Below, piece by piece: positions 37,101-45,782 of a stretch of 64,000 bases of DNA; the stretch's first letter is position 1, and every line of letters starts with the position of its first letter. This stretch comes from an uncultured Saprospiraceae bacterium. GTDB lineage: Bacteria; Bacteroidota; Bacteroidia; Chitinophagales; Saprospiraceae. The translations under genes and the position numbers were made by a program. The stretch lies in the NCBI GenBank assembly GCA_937928405.1, contig CALFWZ010000092.1, forward strand, positions 1 to 64,000. Direction: 5' to 3'. The notes beneath the pieces are model-generated. The model made no database searches and was not told the DNA's origin. It saw only the letters and a list, made by a program, of their open reading frames with translations.

Positions 37101-37441
37101 AGGATCCTTTGGTTATTTACAAGATGGAGGCTTTTAATTTATTCGAACAATTGATTCAGTCGATTAATGAGCAAGTAACATCGGCATTAGCCAACGGTAG
37201 GATCATTATCCCGGAGGCGCAAAACGTCAGAGAAGCAAAAGAGCAGAAGACAGATTTAAGTAAAGTACAGACTAGTCGTCAACAAGGAGGAGGATCAGGC
37301 ACTGCTGCGAGAGCAGCCGGCGAAAGTGTTAGTAGACGAAAGCCAGAAACCTTTAAGCGAACTGAGAAAAAAATAGGCCGTAACGAGCCTTGTCCTTGTG
37401 GAAGTGGTAAAAAATTCAAGCAATGCCACGGTAAAGGGTAG
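34118..37441 (+). CDS. secA: Preprotein translocase ATPase SecA
   Basis: SecA drives proteins through SecYEG. The 1107-residue product has NBD1 with Walker [17 protein letters not shown] and [16 protein letters not shown], the preprotein cross-linking domain, NBD2 with [12 protein letters not shown], and the helical scaffold and wing region. It ends in the zinc-binding SEC-C motif [17 protein letters not shown]. It is about 200 residues longer than E. coli SecA, mainly through insertions in the first half (near residues 330-440), as is usual in Bacteroidota. A 12-bp stem-loop follows the gene. No consensus promoter was found upstream; TATCTTTA at 34083 has no matching -33 element. Confidence 0.97.
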   Translation: MFKSITKLVGKIFGTKYEKDVANYTPIVDEINGLVESYQSLSHDELRNKTLVFRERIAEHLKGIDEDIKNAEAEARNTEDIHAKEALFKEIDKFKEERDKHLEVILKEILPEAFAVVKETARRFSENETLVVSVTDHDREMAASKNYIQIDGDKATWKNRWMAAGGEIVWNMVHYDVQLIGGMVLHDGKVAEMATGEGKTLVATLPAYLNGLSGQGVHVITVNNYLALRDSEWIGPIFEFLYLTVDCIDKYRPHSPQRVAAYKADITYGTNNEFGFDYLRDNMVQSAGERVQGKHHFSMIDEVDSVLIDDARTPLIISGPVPKGTEEQEYEVLKPRVEKLINAQKQLATKYLAEAKSLIKDNITGVEEGEAGMALLRAHRAMPKYRPLIKFLSGEGNKVLLQKAENHYMQEQSKNMHLVDEPLLYTIIEKTRSVDLTEKGAEALARGGEDPDFFVMPDMATELMMIDSDEEMSDEEKNESRTELISDFSAKSKRLHSINQLLKAYSLFEKDEEYVVMDGQVKIVDEQTGRMMEGRRYSDGLHQALEAKENVKIGEITQTYATVTLQNYFRMYHKLAGMTGTAETEAGELWEIYKLDVVVIPTNRPIVRDDREDLVFKTGREKYNAVIDEIVKMTDAGRPVLVGTTSVDISEKLSRMLSMRGLDHNVLNAKQHQREADIVAEAGKPGKVTIATNMAGRGTDIKLSDEVKNAGGLGIIGTERHDSRRVDRQLRGRSGRQGDPGSSQFYVSLEDNLMRLFQSEKIAKLMDKMGHQDGEVIQHSMVTKSIERAQTKVEENNFGIRKRLLEYDDVMNIQREAIYTKRNNALSGDRLAVDINTMLTSLTESLIVSHRQNGSYATFREASLKYAGIDPVITEDEFNDGNEDHLIDRFEAQFLNFYEEKNQRIADYVMPFIRDVHENKSNQYKRVSIPYATGLTKGMNVSADIEDAIASDGKSIARDIEKAIALSVIDEEWKEHLRSMDELKESVQAASFEQKDPLVIYKMEAFNLFEQLIQSINEQVTSALANGRIIIPEAQNVREAKEQKTDLSKVQTSRQQGGGSGTAARAAGESVSRRKPETFKRTEKKIGRNEPCPCGSGKKFKQCHGKG

Positions 37442-37469
37442 GTTGTTTTTTCTTACCATTTAATAGATT

Positions 37470-37503
37470 AATGGTCAATGATGGTTTTTCGTCATTGACC
37501 ATT
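37470..37503 (+). terminator. Stem-loop after secA
   Basis: AATGGTCAATGA (37470-37481) pairs perfectly with 37492-37503 around a 10-base loop, 29 bp after the secA stop. It is followed by CTTGTCTTT, a weak T-rich tail. It probably separates secA from the SPOR-like gene, whose start is at 37550. Confidence 0.6.
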
Positions 37504-37549
37504 CTTGTCTTTAGGCTGTTTTTTGTTATTTTGTGAAAAAATTATTCAT

Positions 37550-37960
37550 ATGAGAAAGTATAGAAGTATGATTTTGTTACTGGTCCTCTTCCTAGTAGGA
37601 AGTAGTCAGATGGAGGCACAGCAAAACGTTTATGTAAAAGAAGCGACGATCATTACCAGAATGATGTACCATATGGGTCAGCAAAATCAACTCAACGAGT
37701 ATGTCTCGGGCTGGAGAATTCAGATTCTAGCAACTACGGACCGTCAAATGCTAGAAAAAGTAAAAGCAGAATTTCAACGAGACTATCCAGGAATGCTCTT
37801 TGATTGGAAACATGAAAAACCTTACTACAAGTTGCGAGCAGGTGCGTTTGCTTCTAAGCTAGCAGCAACTGAATTGCTATATCGCCTTAAGAAAAAATTT
37901 CCTAGTGCATATCCTACTAAGGATAATCAAATTGCCGCCCGCCAGTTATTGGGATATTAA
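37550..37960 (+). CDS. Secreted SPOR-like protein
   Basis: From the ATG at 37550 the 136-residue protein begins MRKYRSMILLLVLFLVGSSQMEAQ, a clean signal peptide; the longer frame from 37505 would place 15 odd residues before it. The mature part has the SPOR-domain pattern (WRIQILATTDRQMLEKVKAEF, then YKLRAGAFASKLAATELLYRLKKKFPSAY), which in other bacteria binds peptidoglycan stripped of stem peptides. The next gene, rodA, starts 12 bp after its stop, so the two are probably an operon linked to cell-wall growth. Confidence 0.8.
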   Translation: MRKYRSMILLLVLFLVGSSQMEAQQNVYVKEATIITRMMYHMGQQNQLNEYVSGWRIQILATTDRQMLEKVKAEFQRDYPGMLFDWKHEKPYYKLRAGAFASKLAATELLYRLKKKFPSAYPTKDNQIAARQLLGY

Positions 37961-37972
37961 TTATTATCCACT

Positions 37973-39388
37973 ATGAGTAGTAGAAATGTAGCTTCGGGAT
38001 TAAAGAATCTTGACTGGATTACCCTTTCGTTATTTCTGAGTTTGGTAGCCATTGGCTGGTTGATGATTTATGCGGTTAGTTATGAAGAAGGTCGGGGTTT
38101 TACGGAAATGGTTTTTAGTTTGGATAATAATGTTGGGAAACAAACCATGTTTATTGGAGTTTCCATGATTATGCTTTTGCTACTTTTGTTTATTGATTGG
38201 AATTTTTGGCGGACTTTTGCTTATCTGATCTACGCGACCACGATCATCATGCTGGTCTTGGTATTAATTCTTGGTAAAGAAATCAATAATGCTACTTCTT
38301 GGTTTGCGATTGCGGGATTTACCCTTCAGCCATCAGAATTTGCGAAATTAGGAGCCGCTCTGGCCATGTCTGCTTACCTCAGTACCTATAGCACTCAAAT
38401 CAATAATTTAAAGTCGCAGGTAACTGCTATCGGATTATTTGTCTTACCAATCATTCTGATTCTGATGCAACCAGACGCAGGTTCTGCCTTGGTATTCACC
38501 TCTTTTTTAATCGTTCTGTTTCGGGAAGGGTTTAATGCCAACCTTTATATTTTGGGAATTTCAGTAGCGACTGTCTCTATTCTGGGGCTAGTATTTAATC
38601 CGATCTATATTTTGTTGGGGTTGGCTTTACTAGCCATATTTGCGATGGTTAATTTTCAAAAAAAGAAAAGACTTTATTGGTTAATAGGCTTTATGGCTTA
38701 TGTCGTATTAAGTATCAGCGGAATGACTCAGGGTTTTGAAATTCCTGTCATGGCAATTACTGGAGTTGCTTTATTAGGAATGACTTATTTACAATATCAA
38801 GGCCGCCGCCGAGACATCATTAAACCCATGTATTTTCTTTTGGTGATCGCTGGTTTTTTTGCCGTCGCCTCAAATTATACATTTAATAAATTACCTCGTC
38901 ACCAACAAGACCGACTCAATGTCTGGTTACAACCTTCCAAGGCAGATCCACGAGGAGCCTTATACAATGTCATTCAATCTAAAAATACCATCGGCTCTGG
39001 AGGATTACAGGGTAAAGGATTTTTAGAAGGAACAATGACTAAACTCAACTATGTTCCCGAACAATCCACTGATTTTATCTTCTGTACAGTAGGAGAAGAA
39101 CAAGGCTTTGTGGGAACGGTGGGAATTGTCGGATTATTTTTATTATTACTATTAAGAATTACGGTACTGGCAGAACGGCAAAGAGCAGATTTTTCCCGCT
39201 ACTATGCTTATAGTTTTGCCGGTATATTATTTGTCCACTTTTTTGTCAATATCGGTATGACCATGGGATTAGTCCCTGTCATCGGTATTCCTTTACCATT
39301 CATTAGTTACGGAGGTTCTTCCATCTTAGCCTTTACGATGATGACGGGTATTCTTTTAAGCTTGGACAGCAATCGTCTTACTGCATGA
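37973..39388 (+). CDS. rodA: Rod-shape peptidoglycan polymerase RodA (SEDS family)
   Basis: RodA polymerises lipid II into glycan strands together with a class B PBP during elongation. The 471-residue protein has about ten membrane segments, the SEDS motif VPEQSTDFIFCTVGEEQGFVG and the C-terminal PLPFISYGGSSILAF. It is longer than E. coli RodA (370) through an extra hydrophobic stretch in the middle (about residues 195-290). Its start follows the SPOR-like gene closely and its stop overlaps the start of tgt. FtsW is a related alternative, but the Bacteroidota gene context and sequence favour RodA. Confidence 0.88.
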   Translation: MSSRNVASGLKNLDWITLSLFLSLVAIGWLMIYAVSYEEGRGFTEMVFSLDNNVGKQTMFIGVSMIMLLLLLFIDWNFWRTFAYLIYATTIIMLVLVLILGKEINNATSWFAIAGFTLQPSEFAKLGAALAMSAYLSTYSTQINNLKSQVTAIGLFVLPIILILMQPDAGSALVFTSFLIVLFREGFNANLYILGISVATVSILGLVFNPIYILLGLALLAIFAMVNFQKKKRLYWLIGFMAYVVLSISGMTQGFEIPVMAITGVALLGMTYLQYQGRRRDIIKPMYFLLVIAGFFAVASNYTFNKLPRHQQDRLNVWLQPSKADPRGALYNVIQSKNTIGSGGLQGKGFLEGTMTKLNYVPEQSTDFIFCTVGEEQGFVGTVGIVGLFLLLLLRITVLAERQRADFSRYYAYSFAGILFVHFFVNIGMTMGLVPVIGIPLPFISYGGSSILAFTMMTGILLSLDSNRLTA

Positions 39389-40515
39389 AATTTAAATTGG
39401 AACATCAGGATCCTGGCTCTAATGCTCGAACAGGAACCATTACAACCGATCACGGCCAAATTCAAACGCCAATTTTTATGCCCGTAGGTACTGCGGGTAC
39501 GGTCAAAGCGGTACATCAAGCAGAACTGAAAAATGAAATTGAAGCCGAAATTATTCTCGGTAATACCTATCATCTCTACCTCCGGCCTGGCATTGATATA
39601 CTGAAAAGCGCAGGTGGTTTACATAAATTTATTAACTGGCCACATCCCATTTTGACGGACAGTGGCGGGTATCAAGTTTATTCGTTAAGCCACCGCCGAA
39701 AAATAAAAGAAGAAGGGGTTACCTTTCAATCTCACATTGACGGGTCGCGGCATTTTTTTAGTCCAGAAATTGCCATTGATATTCAGCGGGCTATCGGCGC
39801 TGATATCATCATGGCTTTTGATGAGTGTACACCTTACCCTTGTGATTATCGCTACGCAAAAAAATCTATGGAGATGACCCATCGTTGGCTCAAAAGATGT
39901 TGCGATCATTTTGATAAAGGACAAGGACATTATGGTTATAAACAATCCTTTGTTCCTATCGTACAAGGAAGTACCTATGATGACCTCCGAAAACAATCTG
40001 CCGAAACCATTGCCAGCTATGAGCGAGACGCTAACGCGATTGGAGGTCTTTCAGTAGGAGAGCCAGCAGAAGAAATGTATCGGGCCACGGAGCTTGTTTG
40101 TGGAATACTACCAAAGGATAAACCACGTTATTTAATGGGAGTGGGAACGCCTGCAAACTTACTGGAGTGCATTGCTTTGGGAATAGATATGTTTGATTGT
40201 GTCATGCCGACGCGGAATGCTCGTCACGGATATCTATTCACTCAAAATGGAATTATTAATATCAAGAATGGTAAATGGAAAGATGACCATAGTCCCATTG
40301 ACCCAGACGGTCATTGTACCACTACACGAACACATTCTAAAGCCTATTTGAGACATTTAATTCAGAGTAAAGAAATTCTCGGTGGGCAAATAGCGAGTTT
40401 GCATAATCTGAGCTTCTATCTATGGTTGATGCAGGAGGCCCGAAAACATATCGTTGCAGGAGATTTTTCAACTTGGAAAACCAGTATGGTAGAACGAGTC
40501 CAACGACGATTGTAA
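39385..40515 (+). CDS. tgt: tRNA-guanine transglycosylase
   Basis: Tgt exchanges G34 of tRNA(His, Asn, Asp, Tyr) for preQ1 in queuosine synthesis. The 376-residue protein has the catalytic base region LTDSGGYQVYSLS (near residue 92) and the nucleophile in DCVMPTRNARHG (near 270). The zinc motif is altered: where E. coli has CDCYTCRNYS, this protein reads GHCTTTRTHS, so two of three zinc cysteines are absent, while the later HNLSFY histidine remains. I recall similar losses in other Bacteroidota. Its start overlaps rodA, and an LptF/G permease gene follows. Confidence 0.93.
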   Translation: MKFKLEHQDPGSNARTGTITTDHGQIQTPIFMPVGTAGTVKAVHQAELKNEIEAEIILGNTYHLYLRPGIDILKSAGGLHKFINWPHPILTDSGGYQVYSLSHRRKIKEEGVTFQSHIDGSRHFFSPEIAIDIQRAIGADIIMAFDECTPYPCDYRYAKKSMEMTHRWLKRCCDHFDKGQGHYGYKQSFVPIVQGSTYDDLRKQSAETIASYERDANAIGGLSVGEPAEEMYRATELVCGILPKDKPRYLMGVGTPANLLECIALGIDMFDCVMPTRNARHGYLFTQNGIINIKNGKWKDDHSPIDPDGHCTTTRTHSKAYLRHLIQSKEILGGQIASLHNLSFYLWLMQEARKHIVAGDFSTWKTSMVERVQRRL

Positions 40516-40526
40516 TATTTATGAAT

Positions 40527-40610
40527 GCTATTTGCCTCTTGCTCTCTCCAAACGCGATAGAAGAGAGCAAGAAGCAAGCGGCAAATAGCAAATAGCAAAA
40601 AGCAAAAAAA
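40527..40610. repeat. Compound hairpin with AAATAGC repeats between tgt and the permease gene
   Basis: GCTATTTGCC (40527-40536) pairs with 40580-40589, and CTTGCTCTCT (40538-40547) pairs with 40562-40571, giving a two-part stem with an asymmetric internal loop. The right side runs into short tandem copies of GCAAATAGC and GCAAAAAGC. It fills the gap between tgt and the LptF/G gene and may be a terminator or a degenerate intergenic repeat. Confidence 0.5.
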
Positions 40611-40611
40611 T

Positions 40612-41700
40612 ATGCTTAAAATTCTGGATAGATATATTATAAAAAAATTTCTATCTACCTTTTTCTTTTCAGTCCTTGTTTTTACCCTTATCTCTATTAT
40701 TATAGATTTAAGTGCGAATACGGAAAAATTTATCGAAGGGAATGTTTCTGTAGGAGAAATTTTTGGAGACTATTACATCAATTGGGTGTTGTGGATTAAT
40801 GGGCTATTGTTTCCTCTTTACGCGTTGATCACCGTAGTTTTCTTTACGGCACGCATGGCCTATAATTCTGAGATTATTTCTATTCTTAACGCAGGAATCT
40901 CTTTCCGTCGTTTGATGCGACCCTATCTGATCGGCAGTTTAATTTTATTTGGAATTCATCTCATAGGTAACCATTACATTATTCCATTGGGTAATCAAAA
41001 ACATTATAGTTTCCAACATGAGTATATCTGGAAAAATAACGACAAAGGGAAAACAAAAGATGTTCACCTTTTTATCGGACCTAATACCAAAATTTATATC
41101 GATCATTTTAATAAAAAAACCAAAAAAGCAGCAGACTTTCGTATTGAAAAAATCGTCGATAATAAAATGGTCTATCTATTAAAAGCTCAATCAGCAGAAT
41201 GGTTAGGGCCCCCAGATAAGTGGCGAGTTCGCAACTATACGGAGCGAACCTTTGATGGTGTCAAAGAAGGATTTGTAAATGGTGAAAAACTAACGATGGA
41301 TACCACGTTTAATCTGACACCGGATGATTTTGTGCGCTACATTAATCATAAGGAAATGCTGACTACTCCAGACTTGAATAGCTTTATTCAAAAAGAAAAA
41401 GGACGGGGTGTAGGTAACACAAAAGTCTACGAAGTAGAACTCCATCGACGAACTGCTGAGCCTTTTACTATTATCATTTTAACTTTAATTGGTTTTGCTG
41501 TATCATCTCGCAAAATACGAGGAGGCATGGGGTTTCAGCTAGCTATTGGGGTAGCAATTGGTGCTATTTTTATTTTCATCTCTAAATTTTCTACTACTTT
41601 CTCTACCAATGATGACCTTCCTGCAATCGTGGGCGTCTGGATTCCCAATATTATTTTTTCGATAATTGCCGCAGTCATGATCATAAAGTCGCGTGGATAG
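40612..41700 (+). CDS. LptF/LptG-family LPS export permease
   Basis: This 362-residue inner-membrane protein of the YjgP/YjgQ family is part of the ABC transporter that extracts LPS for transport to the outer membrane. It has the N-terminal segment LDRYIIKKFLSTFFFSVLVFTLISIIIDLS, three helices before a large periplasmic jellyroll-like region (about residues 130-270) and three more helices at the C-terminus (FTIIILTLIGFAVSSRKIRGGMGF). Whether it is LptF or LptG cannot be decided. The gene order tgt-permease recurs in Bacteroidota. It may carry its own promoter because of the hairpin upstream. Confidence 0.85.
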   Translation: MLKILDRYIIKKFLSTFFFSVLVFTLISIIIDLSANTEKFIEGNVSVGEIFGDYYINWVLWINGLLFPLYALITVVFFTARMAYNSEIISILNAGISFRRLMRPYLIGSLILFGIHLIGNHYIIPLGNQKHYSFQHEYIWKNNDKGKTKDVHLFIGPNTKIYIDHFNKKTKKAADFRIEKIVDNKMVYLLKAQSAEWLGPPDKWRVRNYTERTFDGVKEGFVNGEKLTMDTTFNLTPDDFVRYINHKEMLTTPDLNSFIQKEKGRGVGNTKVYEVELHRRTAEPFTIIILTLIGFAVSSRKIRGGMGFQLAIGVAIGAIFIFISKFSTTFSTNDDLPAIVGVWIPNIIFSIIAAVMIIKSRG

Positions 41701-41913
41701 TGTTTAGCCTCAGAATTAGTTGTTTTTATTCAGATTTCGGGGTATAAGTGTCATGACGAAGACTATCTTTCATTTTTTATTGAAAATAGGAAAAGTTTAA
41801 TAAGTTTACACTTGTAAGTAGTAAATAGTTGATTGTTAATGATTTATAAATATATTTTAAATTAAATTAGCCGCTTTTTGTGATAGATTACCATCTGTAA
41901 AAGGCCTGACTTG

Positions 41914-41944
41914 TTTGATTTTGTTTAACTTATGTGTATCTTTG
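41914..41944 (+). promoter_or_regulatory. Bacteroidota-type promoter upstream of the ECF sigma gene
   Basis: TTTG at 41914-41917 and TATCTTTG at 41937-41944 are separated by 19 bp, a full match to the phylum's primary sigma consensus TTTG-N19-TAnnTTTG. Transcription should begin near 41951, which rules out the frame start at 41915 and favours the ATG at 41990 (or 41954). Confidence 0.65.
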
Positions 41945-41989
41945 AGTTATCAAATGAAGAATAATTTTAAAACCTCTAAAATTAGTGCT

Positions 41990-42532
41990 ATGACAGTTCA
42001 TGAGTTCAATAATAAATTTAATAAGCTTGATAGCTTACTACATAATTTTGCGTACAATCTTACTAAAAACGGAGAGGATGCAAAGGACCTTTACCAAGAA
42101 ACTGCTTTTAGAGCGTTGACCAATCGAGATAAATTCCGCATTGGTACCAACTTTAAAGCATGGAGCTTTACCATCATGAAAAATATTTTCATCAATAATT
42201 ATCGTAAAAAAGCTCGTTCTAAAACCATTATCGATTCTACAGATAATATGTTCTATATCAATTCAGGCAGTAATGCGGTTGATAATGGAGCTGAATCTAA
42301 TATTATGATGGAAGAACTTTCCAAAATGATTGGTGGCCTAGATGAAATTATCCGAATCCCCTTCTTGATGCATTACAAAGGATTTAAGTATCAAGAGATA
42401 GCGGATGAATTAGGATTACCATTAGGAACGGTAAAGAGCCGAATCTTTTTTGCCCGCAAAGAGCTAAAACAGTTAGTGCTGGGAAGATACGCCAATACAG
42501 AATTGGTAAAACTACATGCTAAGATTAGTTAA
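41990..42532 (+). CDS. ECF-type RNA polymerase sigma factor
   Basis: From the ATG at 41990 the 180-residue protein reads MTVHEFNNKFNKLD and has region 2 (LTKNGEDAKDLYQETAFRAL, then FKAWSFTIMKNIFINNYRKKAR) and region 4 (IPFLMHYKGFKYQEIADELGLPLGTVKSRIFFARKELK). This is the layout of small group 4 sigma factors. The longer frame to 41915 starts inside the promoter, so it is rejected; the ATG at 41954 remains possible. No anti-sigma gene is adjacent, unlike many ECF loci. The target regulon is unknown. Confidence 0.88.
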   Translation: MTVHEFNNKFNKLDSLLHNFAYNLTKNGEDAKDLYQETAFRALTNRDKFRIGTNFKAWSFTIMKNIFINNYRKKARSKTIIDSTDNMFYINSGSNAVDNGAESNIMMEELSKMIGGLDEIIRIPFLMHYKGFKYQEIADELGLPLGTVKSRIFFARKELKQLVLGRYANTELVKLHAKIS

Positions 42533-42605
42533 TAAATAAAAGGCTAAAATGAATAGGAACGGTATGACCTCGGTTGTACCGTTTTTTTTTGGCTATTTTT
42601 GGAAA

Positions 42606-43673
42606 ATGAGGAATACTTTTACTAAAAAATTATTGACTTGGTTTGGGAAAAATCATCGTCCCATGCCGTGGAAGGGAGAAAAAAATCCTTATCTCATTTG
42701 GTTATCAGAAATTATTTTACAACAAACAAGAGTTGCCCAAGGCTTGCCTTATTTTGAAAAATTTAAAAAAGCTTATCCGACGATTACAGACTTGGCCAAT
42801 GCTCCGGAAGATGAGATTTTTAAACTATGGGAAGGTTTAGGTTATTATTCTAGAGCTAGAAATTTACATTTTACGGCAAAAGATATTCGTGATAATTATG
42901 GCGGTGTTTTCCCCACAGCATACGAAGATATTTTAAAACTGAAAGGCGTAGGAACGTATACGGCAGCAGCGATTGCTTCCTTTGCTTACGATCTACCGTA
43001 TGCGGTTTTGGATGGGAACGTCTATCGCGTTTTATCTCGTTACTTAGGAATTAAGGAACCAATAGACACCACGGCTGGAAAAAAAACGTTTACCAAATTG
43101 TCCCAAGAATTATTGGCTAAAAAACAACCAGCTGACTATAACCAAGCGATCATGGATTTTGGTGCTACGCAATGTGTACCTGCCAAGCCAAATTGTAAAA
43201 TCTGTCCGTTGGCTAAAGCATGTATTGCCCGGAAAGAAGACATAGTCAGTCAGTTACCTATCAAGTCAAAAAAATTGAAAAAGCGCAGTCGTTTTTTCCA
43301 CTATTTAATCATCAATTACGGAAATCAAGTTTGGACTAGAAAGCGGAGCGAGAAGGATATCTGGCAAGGACTCTACGAATTTCCACTTTTAGAAACGGAT
43401 AAACTGCTCGATCGAAAAGGATTAGAAAGCACCACCGCTTATCAACAACTCATCCCTTTGGAAGCTGAGATTACCCGTGTTTCTGCTCCTTTTACGCAGC
43501 AACTTACGCATCAAAAAATCAACGCATTATTTTTTGAAATCACCTTAGAAAACCCAATGAATAATGCCCCAGAAGCATGGAAAAATATTTCCCGTGAGGA
43601 TCTAAAAACCTACGCATTTCCGCGTATTATTGATTTGTATTTACAAGATAAATCGCTATATTTAAACTTTTAG
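42606..43673 (+). CDS. mutY: A/G-specific adenine glycosylase
   Basis: MutY removes adenine mispaired with 8-oxoguanine. From the ATG at 42606 the product is 355 residues. The helix-hairpin-helix LKGVGTYTAAAIASFAY is followed by the catalytic aspartate in VLDGNVYRVLSRYLG. The 4Fe-4S cluster cysteines are in CVPAKPNCKICPLAKAC (C-x6-C-x2-C-x5-C), and the C-terminal NUDIX-like domain recognises 8-oxoG. The longer frame from 42549 adds 19 residues that are not family-like. The order mutY-ssb-gldE-gldD that follows is conserved in Bacteroidota. Confidence 0.95.
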   Translation: MRNTFTKKLLTWFGKNHRPMPWKGEKNPYLIWLSEIILQQTRVAQGLPYFEKFKKAYPTITDLANAPEDEIFKLWEGLGYYSRARNLHFTAKDIRDNYGGVFPTAYEDILKLKGVGTYTAAAIASFAYDLPYAVLDGNVYRVLSRYLGIKEPIDTTAGKKTFTKLSQELLAKKQPADYNQAIMDFGATQCVPAKPNCKICPLAKACIARKEDIVSQLPIKSKKLKKRSRFFHYLIINYGNQVWTRKRSEKDIWQGLYEFPLLETDKLLDRKGLESTTAYQQLIPLEAEITRVSAPFTQQLTHQKINALFFEITLENPMNNAPEAWKNISREDLKTYAFPRIIDLYLQDKSLYLNF

Positions 43674-43769
43674 GAGAATGGGAAAATAATATTCCAAACT
43701 TTTTAGAATAGACCTAATTTGTTTACCTACTTACCATTCTATTTTGAGTAAGTAATAAAATGCTAAAAC

Positions 43770-44222
43770 ATGATTAATAAAGTCATTATTGTTGGAAATT
43801 TAGGCAAAGATCCTGAAGTTCGACATTTTGAAGGAGGATCTTCTGTCGCTGCTTTTTCGGTAGCTACCAGCGAATCCTATGTGGATAAAAAAACAAATGA
43901 AAAAGTAACGAATACAGAATGGCATAATGTGGCACTATGGGGAGGCTTGGCTGGTGTAGCAGAAAAGTATTTAAAAAAAGGAAGCCAAGTATACATCGAA
44001 GGGAGTCTAAGAACTCGAAAGTGGCAAGATAAAGATGGGAATGATAGATATACGACGGAGATTGTCGGACGTACCATGAAAATGTTAGGCGCCAGAGGAG
44101 AAGGTGGTGGAAGTTACACGCCGACGCCGACCGCTGCCGACGCACCAGCAACCAATAACACGAACCAGGCGGTTAAAGAAGAACAGCCAGCTGGCGAAGA
44201 TGGAGACGATTTGCCATTTTAA
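43770..44222 (+). CDS. ssb: Single-stranded DNA-binding protein
   Basis: The 150-residue SSB begins with [19 protein letters not shown] and has the OB-fold motifs [30 protein letters not shown] to about residue 105. A Pro/Thr/Asn-rich linker follows, then the acidic tip DGDDLPF, which docks repair and replication partners. Length and tip are normal. It lies between mutY and gldE and is followed by a strong terminator, so gldE probably has its own promoter. Confidence 0.96.
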   Translation: MINKVIIVGNLGKDPEVRHFEGGSSVAAFSVATSESYVDKKTNEKVTNTEWHNVALWGGLAGVAEKYLKKGSQVYIEGSLRTRKWQDKDGNDRYTTEIVGRTMKMLGARGEGGGSYTPTPTAADAPATNNTNQAVKEEQPAGEDGDDLPF

Positions 44223-44243
44223 TAGAATTCGTATTTTGCGCTT

Positions 44244-44279
44244 CTAAAGTCGTTTGTGCCTATGCATAAACGACTTTAG
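44244..44279 (+). terminator. Rho-independent terminator after ssb
   Basis: CTAAAGTCGTTT (44244-44255) pairs perfectly with AAACGACTTTAG (44268-44279) around a 12-base loop and is followed by TTTTATT. It lies 22 bp after the ssb stop and 25 bp before the TTG start of gldE. Confidence 0.75.
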
Positions 44280-44303
44280 TTTTATTGACTAAGTAAAAAA
44301 ACA

Positions 44304-45713
44304 TTGGACGTAGAGTCGATTAATTTATCGTATCATCTTTTCCTTTGGATGTTTCCGGGAATAGCCATTTCCTGGGGAGGCCTTTTTTTTGGTATTCTAC
44401 TTATTGTTCTTCTATTGATTTGTTCTGGGCTAATTTCCAGCTCAGAAGTCGCCTTCTTTTCTTTAACGGCCAGTGATTTTGAAAAACTAGAACAAGAACA
44501 TAACCGTTCCTCTCAAGATATTCTAGCCCTTAAAGAGTTTCCTCGTCGTTTGTTGGCCACAATACTGATTAGTAATAATTTTATCAATATTGGTATCGTT
44601 ATTCTTTCGGATTATATCTTCCGAATGGCCTTACCCGTTGCTAATTTTGTGGCGATGATGCGGGGTGTTCCGGATTATTGCTTGCTTTTTGGAATGACGC
44701 GTGAACAACTTGGAGAAAATGTCCATTTTGGAATTACGGTGGTCGGCGTTACTTTTTTGTTGGTTCTTTTTGGTGAGGTAGCTCCTAAAGTTTATGCGAA
44801 GCTCAACAATATGAAAATAGCGCGCTTTATGTCTAGACCGTTGATGTTTTTGTCGACTATTTTCAAGCCCCTGAGTAATCTTCTCGTTTCGGGCACCTCA
44901 ATTATTGAAAAAAAACTAGCGCGTCATACTGGAGCAAGCAGTACCAGTAAAGAAGACATCGATCAAGCCATTGAATTAACGGTTAAAGATGAGCAACAAG
45001 AAATCGATATCTTAAAAGGGATTGTAAAGTTTGGAGAAGTTTCAGTCAAGCAAATCATGTGCTCCCGAGTGGATGTGGTAGCGGTAGATTTTAAAACTAC
45101 TTTCGGAGAGTTGATTAAACAGATCAAAGAATCTGGTTATTCAAGGATCCCAGTTTTCGACGAAGATTTTGATAACGTTACAGGAATTTTATATGTAAAA
45201 GACTTACTAAAATATTTAAACGAAGCGGATGATTTTGAATGGCAAGGCAATATTCGGCCAGAGGTACATTACGTACCTGAAGCCAAAAAAATCAGTGATC
45301 TTCTCAAAGAATTTCAAAGTAAGCGACAGCACATGGCCATTGTGGTAGATGAATACGGTGGTAGCTCAGGCATCGTTACCTTAGAAGACATTATGGAAGA
45401 AGTGATCGGAGAAATCAAAGATGAATTTGACGATACCGTTGAGGTGGATTATAAAAAGATTGATGATTTGAATTTTGTCTTTGAAGGAAAAACATTGTTA
45501 AATGATGTTTGTCGGGTGGTAGGTATTGACACTGGAATATTTGATGACGAAAAAGGAGACGCAGATTCGCTGGCTGGTTTACTCTTGGAGATCATCGGAT
45601 TTATCCCTAAAAAAGGCCGCGTTGTCTATAGTGGAGATTACAGGCTAGAAGTAGTATCGGTCAACAAACGCAGAATAGAACAAATAAAAATTACGTTACC
45701 AAAAGCTAAGTAA
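44304..45713 (+). CDS. gldE: Gliding motility-associated membrane protein GldE (CNNM/CBS/CorC type)
   Basis: The 469-residue protein has three to four membrane helices of the DUF21/CNNM type (residues 15-160), a CBS pair (about 215-335; QIMCSRVDVVAVDF and MAIVVDEYGGSSGIVTLEDIM) and a C-terminal CorC/HlyC domain. GldE works with GldD in gliding and T9SS function, and its fold is that of hemolysin-C-like ion transport proteins. The only start before the first helix is TTG at 44304; the next ATG is 15 codons in and would remove part of the N-terminus. The neighbour gldD supports the identity over a generic CorC protein. Confidence 0.85.
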   Translation: MDVESINLSYHLFLWMFPGIAISWGGLFFGILLIVLLLICSGLISSSEVAFFSLTASDFEKLEQEHNRSSQDILALKEFPRRLLATILISNNFINIGIVILSDYIFRMALPVANFVAMMRGVPDYCLLFGMTREQLGENVHFGITVVGVTFLLVLFGEVAPKVYAKLNNMKIARFMSRPLMFLSTIFKPLSNLLVSGTSIIEKKLARHTGASSTSKEDIDQAIELTVKDEQQEIDILKGIVKFGEVSVKQIMCSRVDVVAVDFKTTFGELIKQIKESGYSRIPVFDEDFDNVTGILYVKDLLKYLNEADDFEWQGNIRPEVHYVPEAKKISDLLKEFQSKRQHMAIVVDEYGGSSGIVTLEDIMEEVIGEIKDEFDDTVEVDYKKIDDLNFVFEGKTLLNDVCRVVGIDTGIFDDEKGDADSLAGLLLEIIGFIPKKGRVVYSGDYRLEVVSVNKRRIEQIKITLPKAK

Positions 45714-45768
45714 GCGCTTGTTTAAATTTTATCGCTTTCGCAGAATCATAGCATGTTGAACATACGCT
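45713..45768. repeat. 56-bp imperfect inverted repeat, copy 2
   Basis: The arms start AGCGCTTGTTTAAATTTT (plus) and AGCGTATGTTCAACATGC (minus). The element begins at the last base of gldE and ends 14 bp before gldD. Arm sequence and length match the elements at 11649-11705 and 55585-55641, though this copy is the least symmetrical. Confidence 0.5.
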
Positions 45769-45782
45769 AAAATTTTATTCTA

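Noticed and set aside
41915-41989. Upstream start of the ECF sigma gene
   Set aside because: It would begin within the -33/-7 promoter elements, and the added residues are not family-like.
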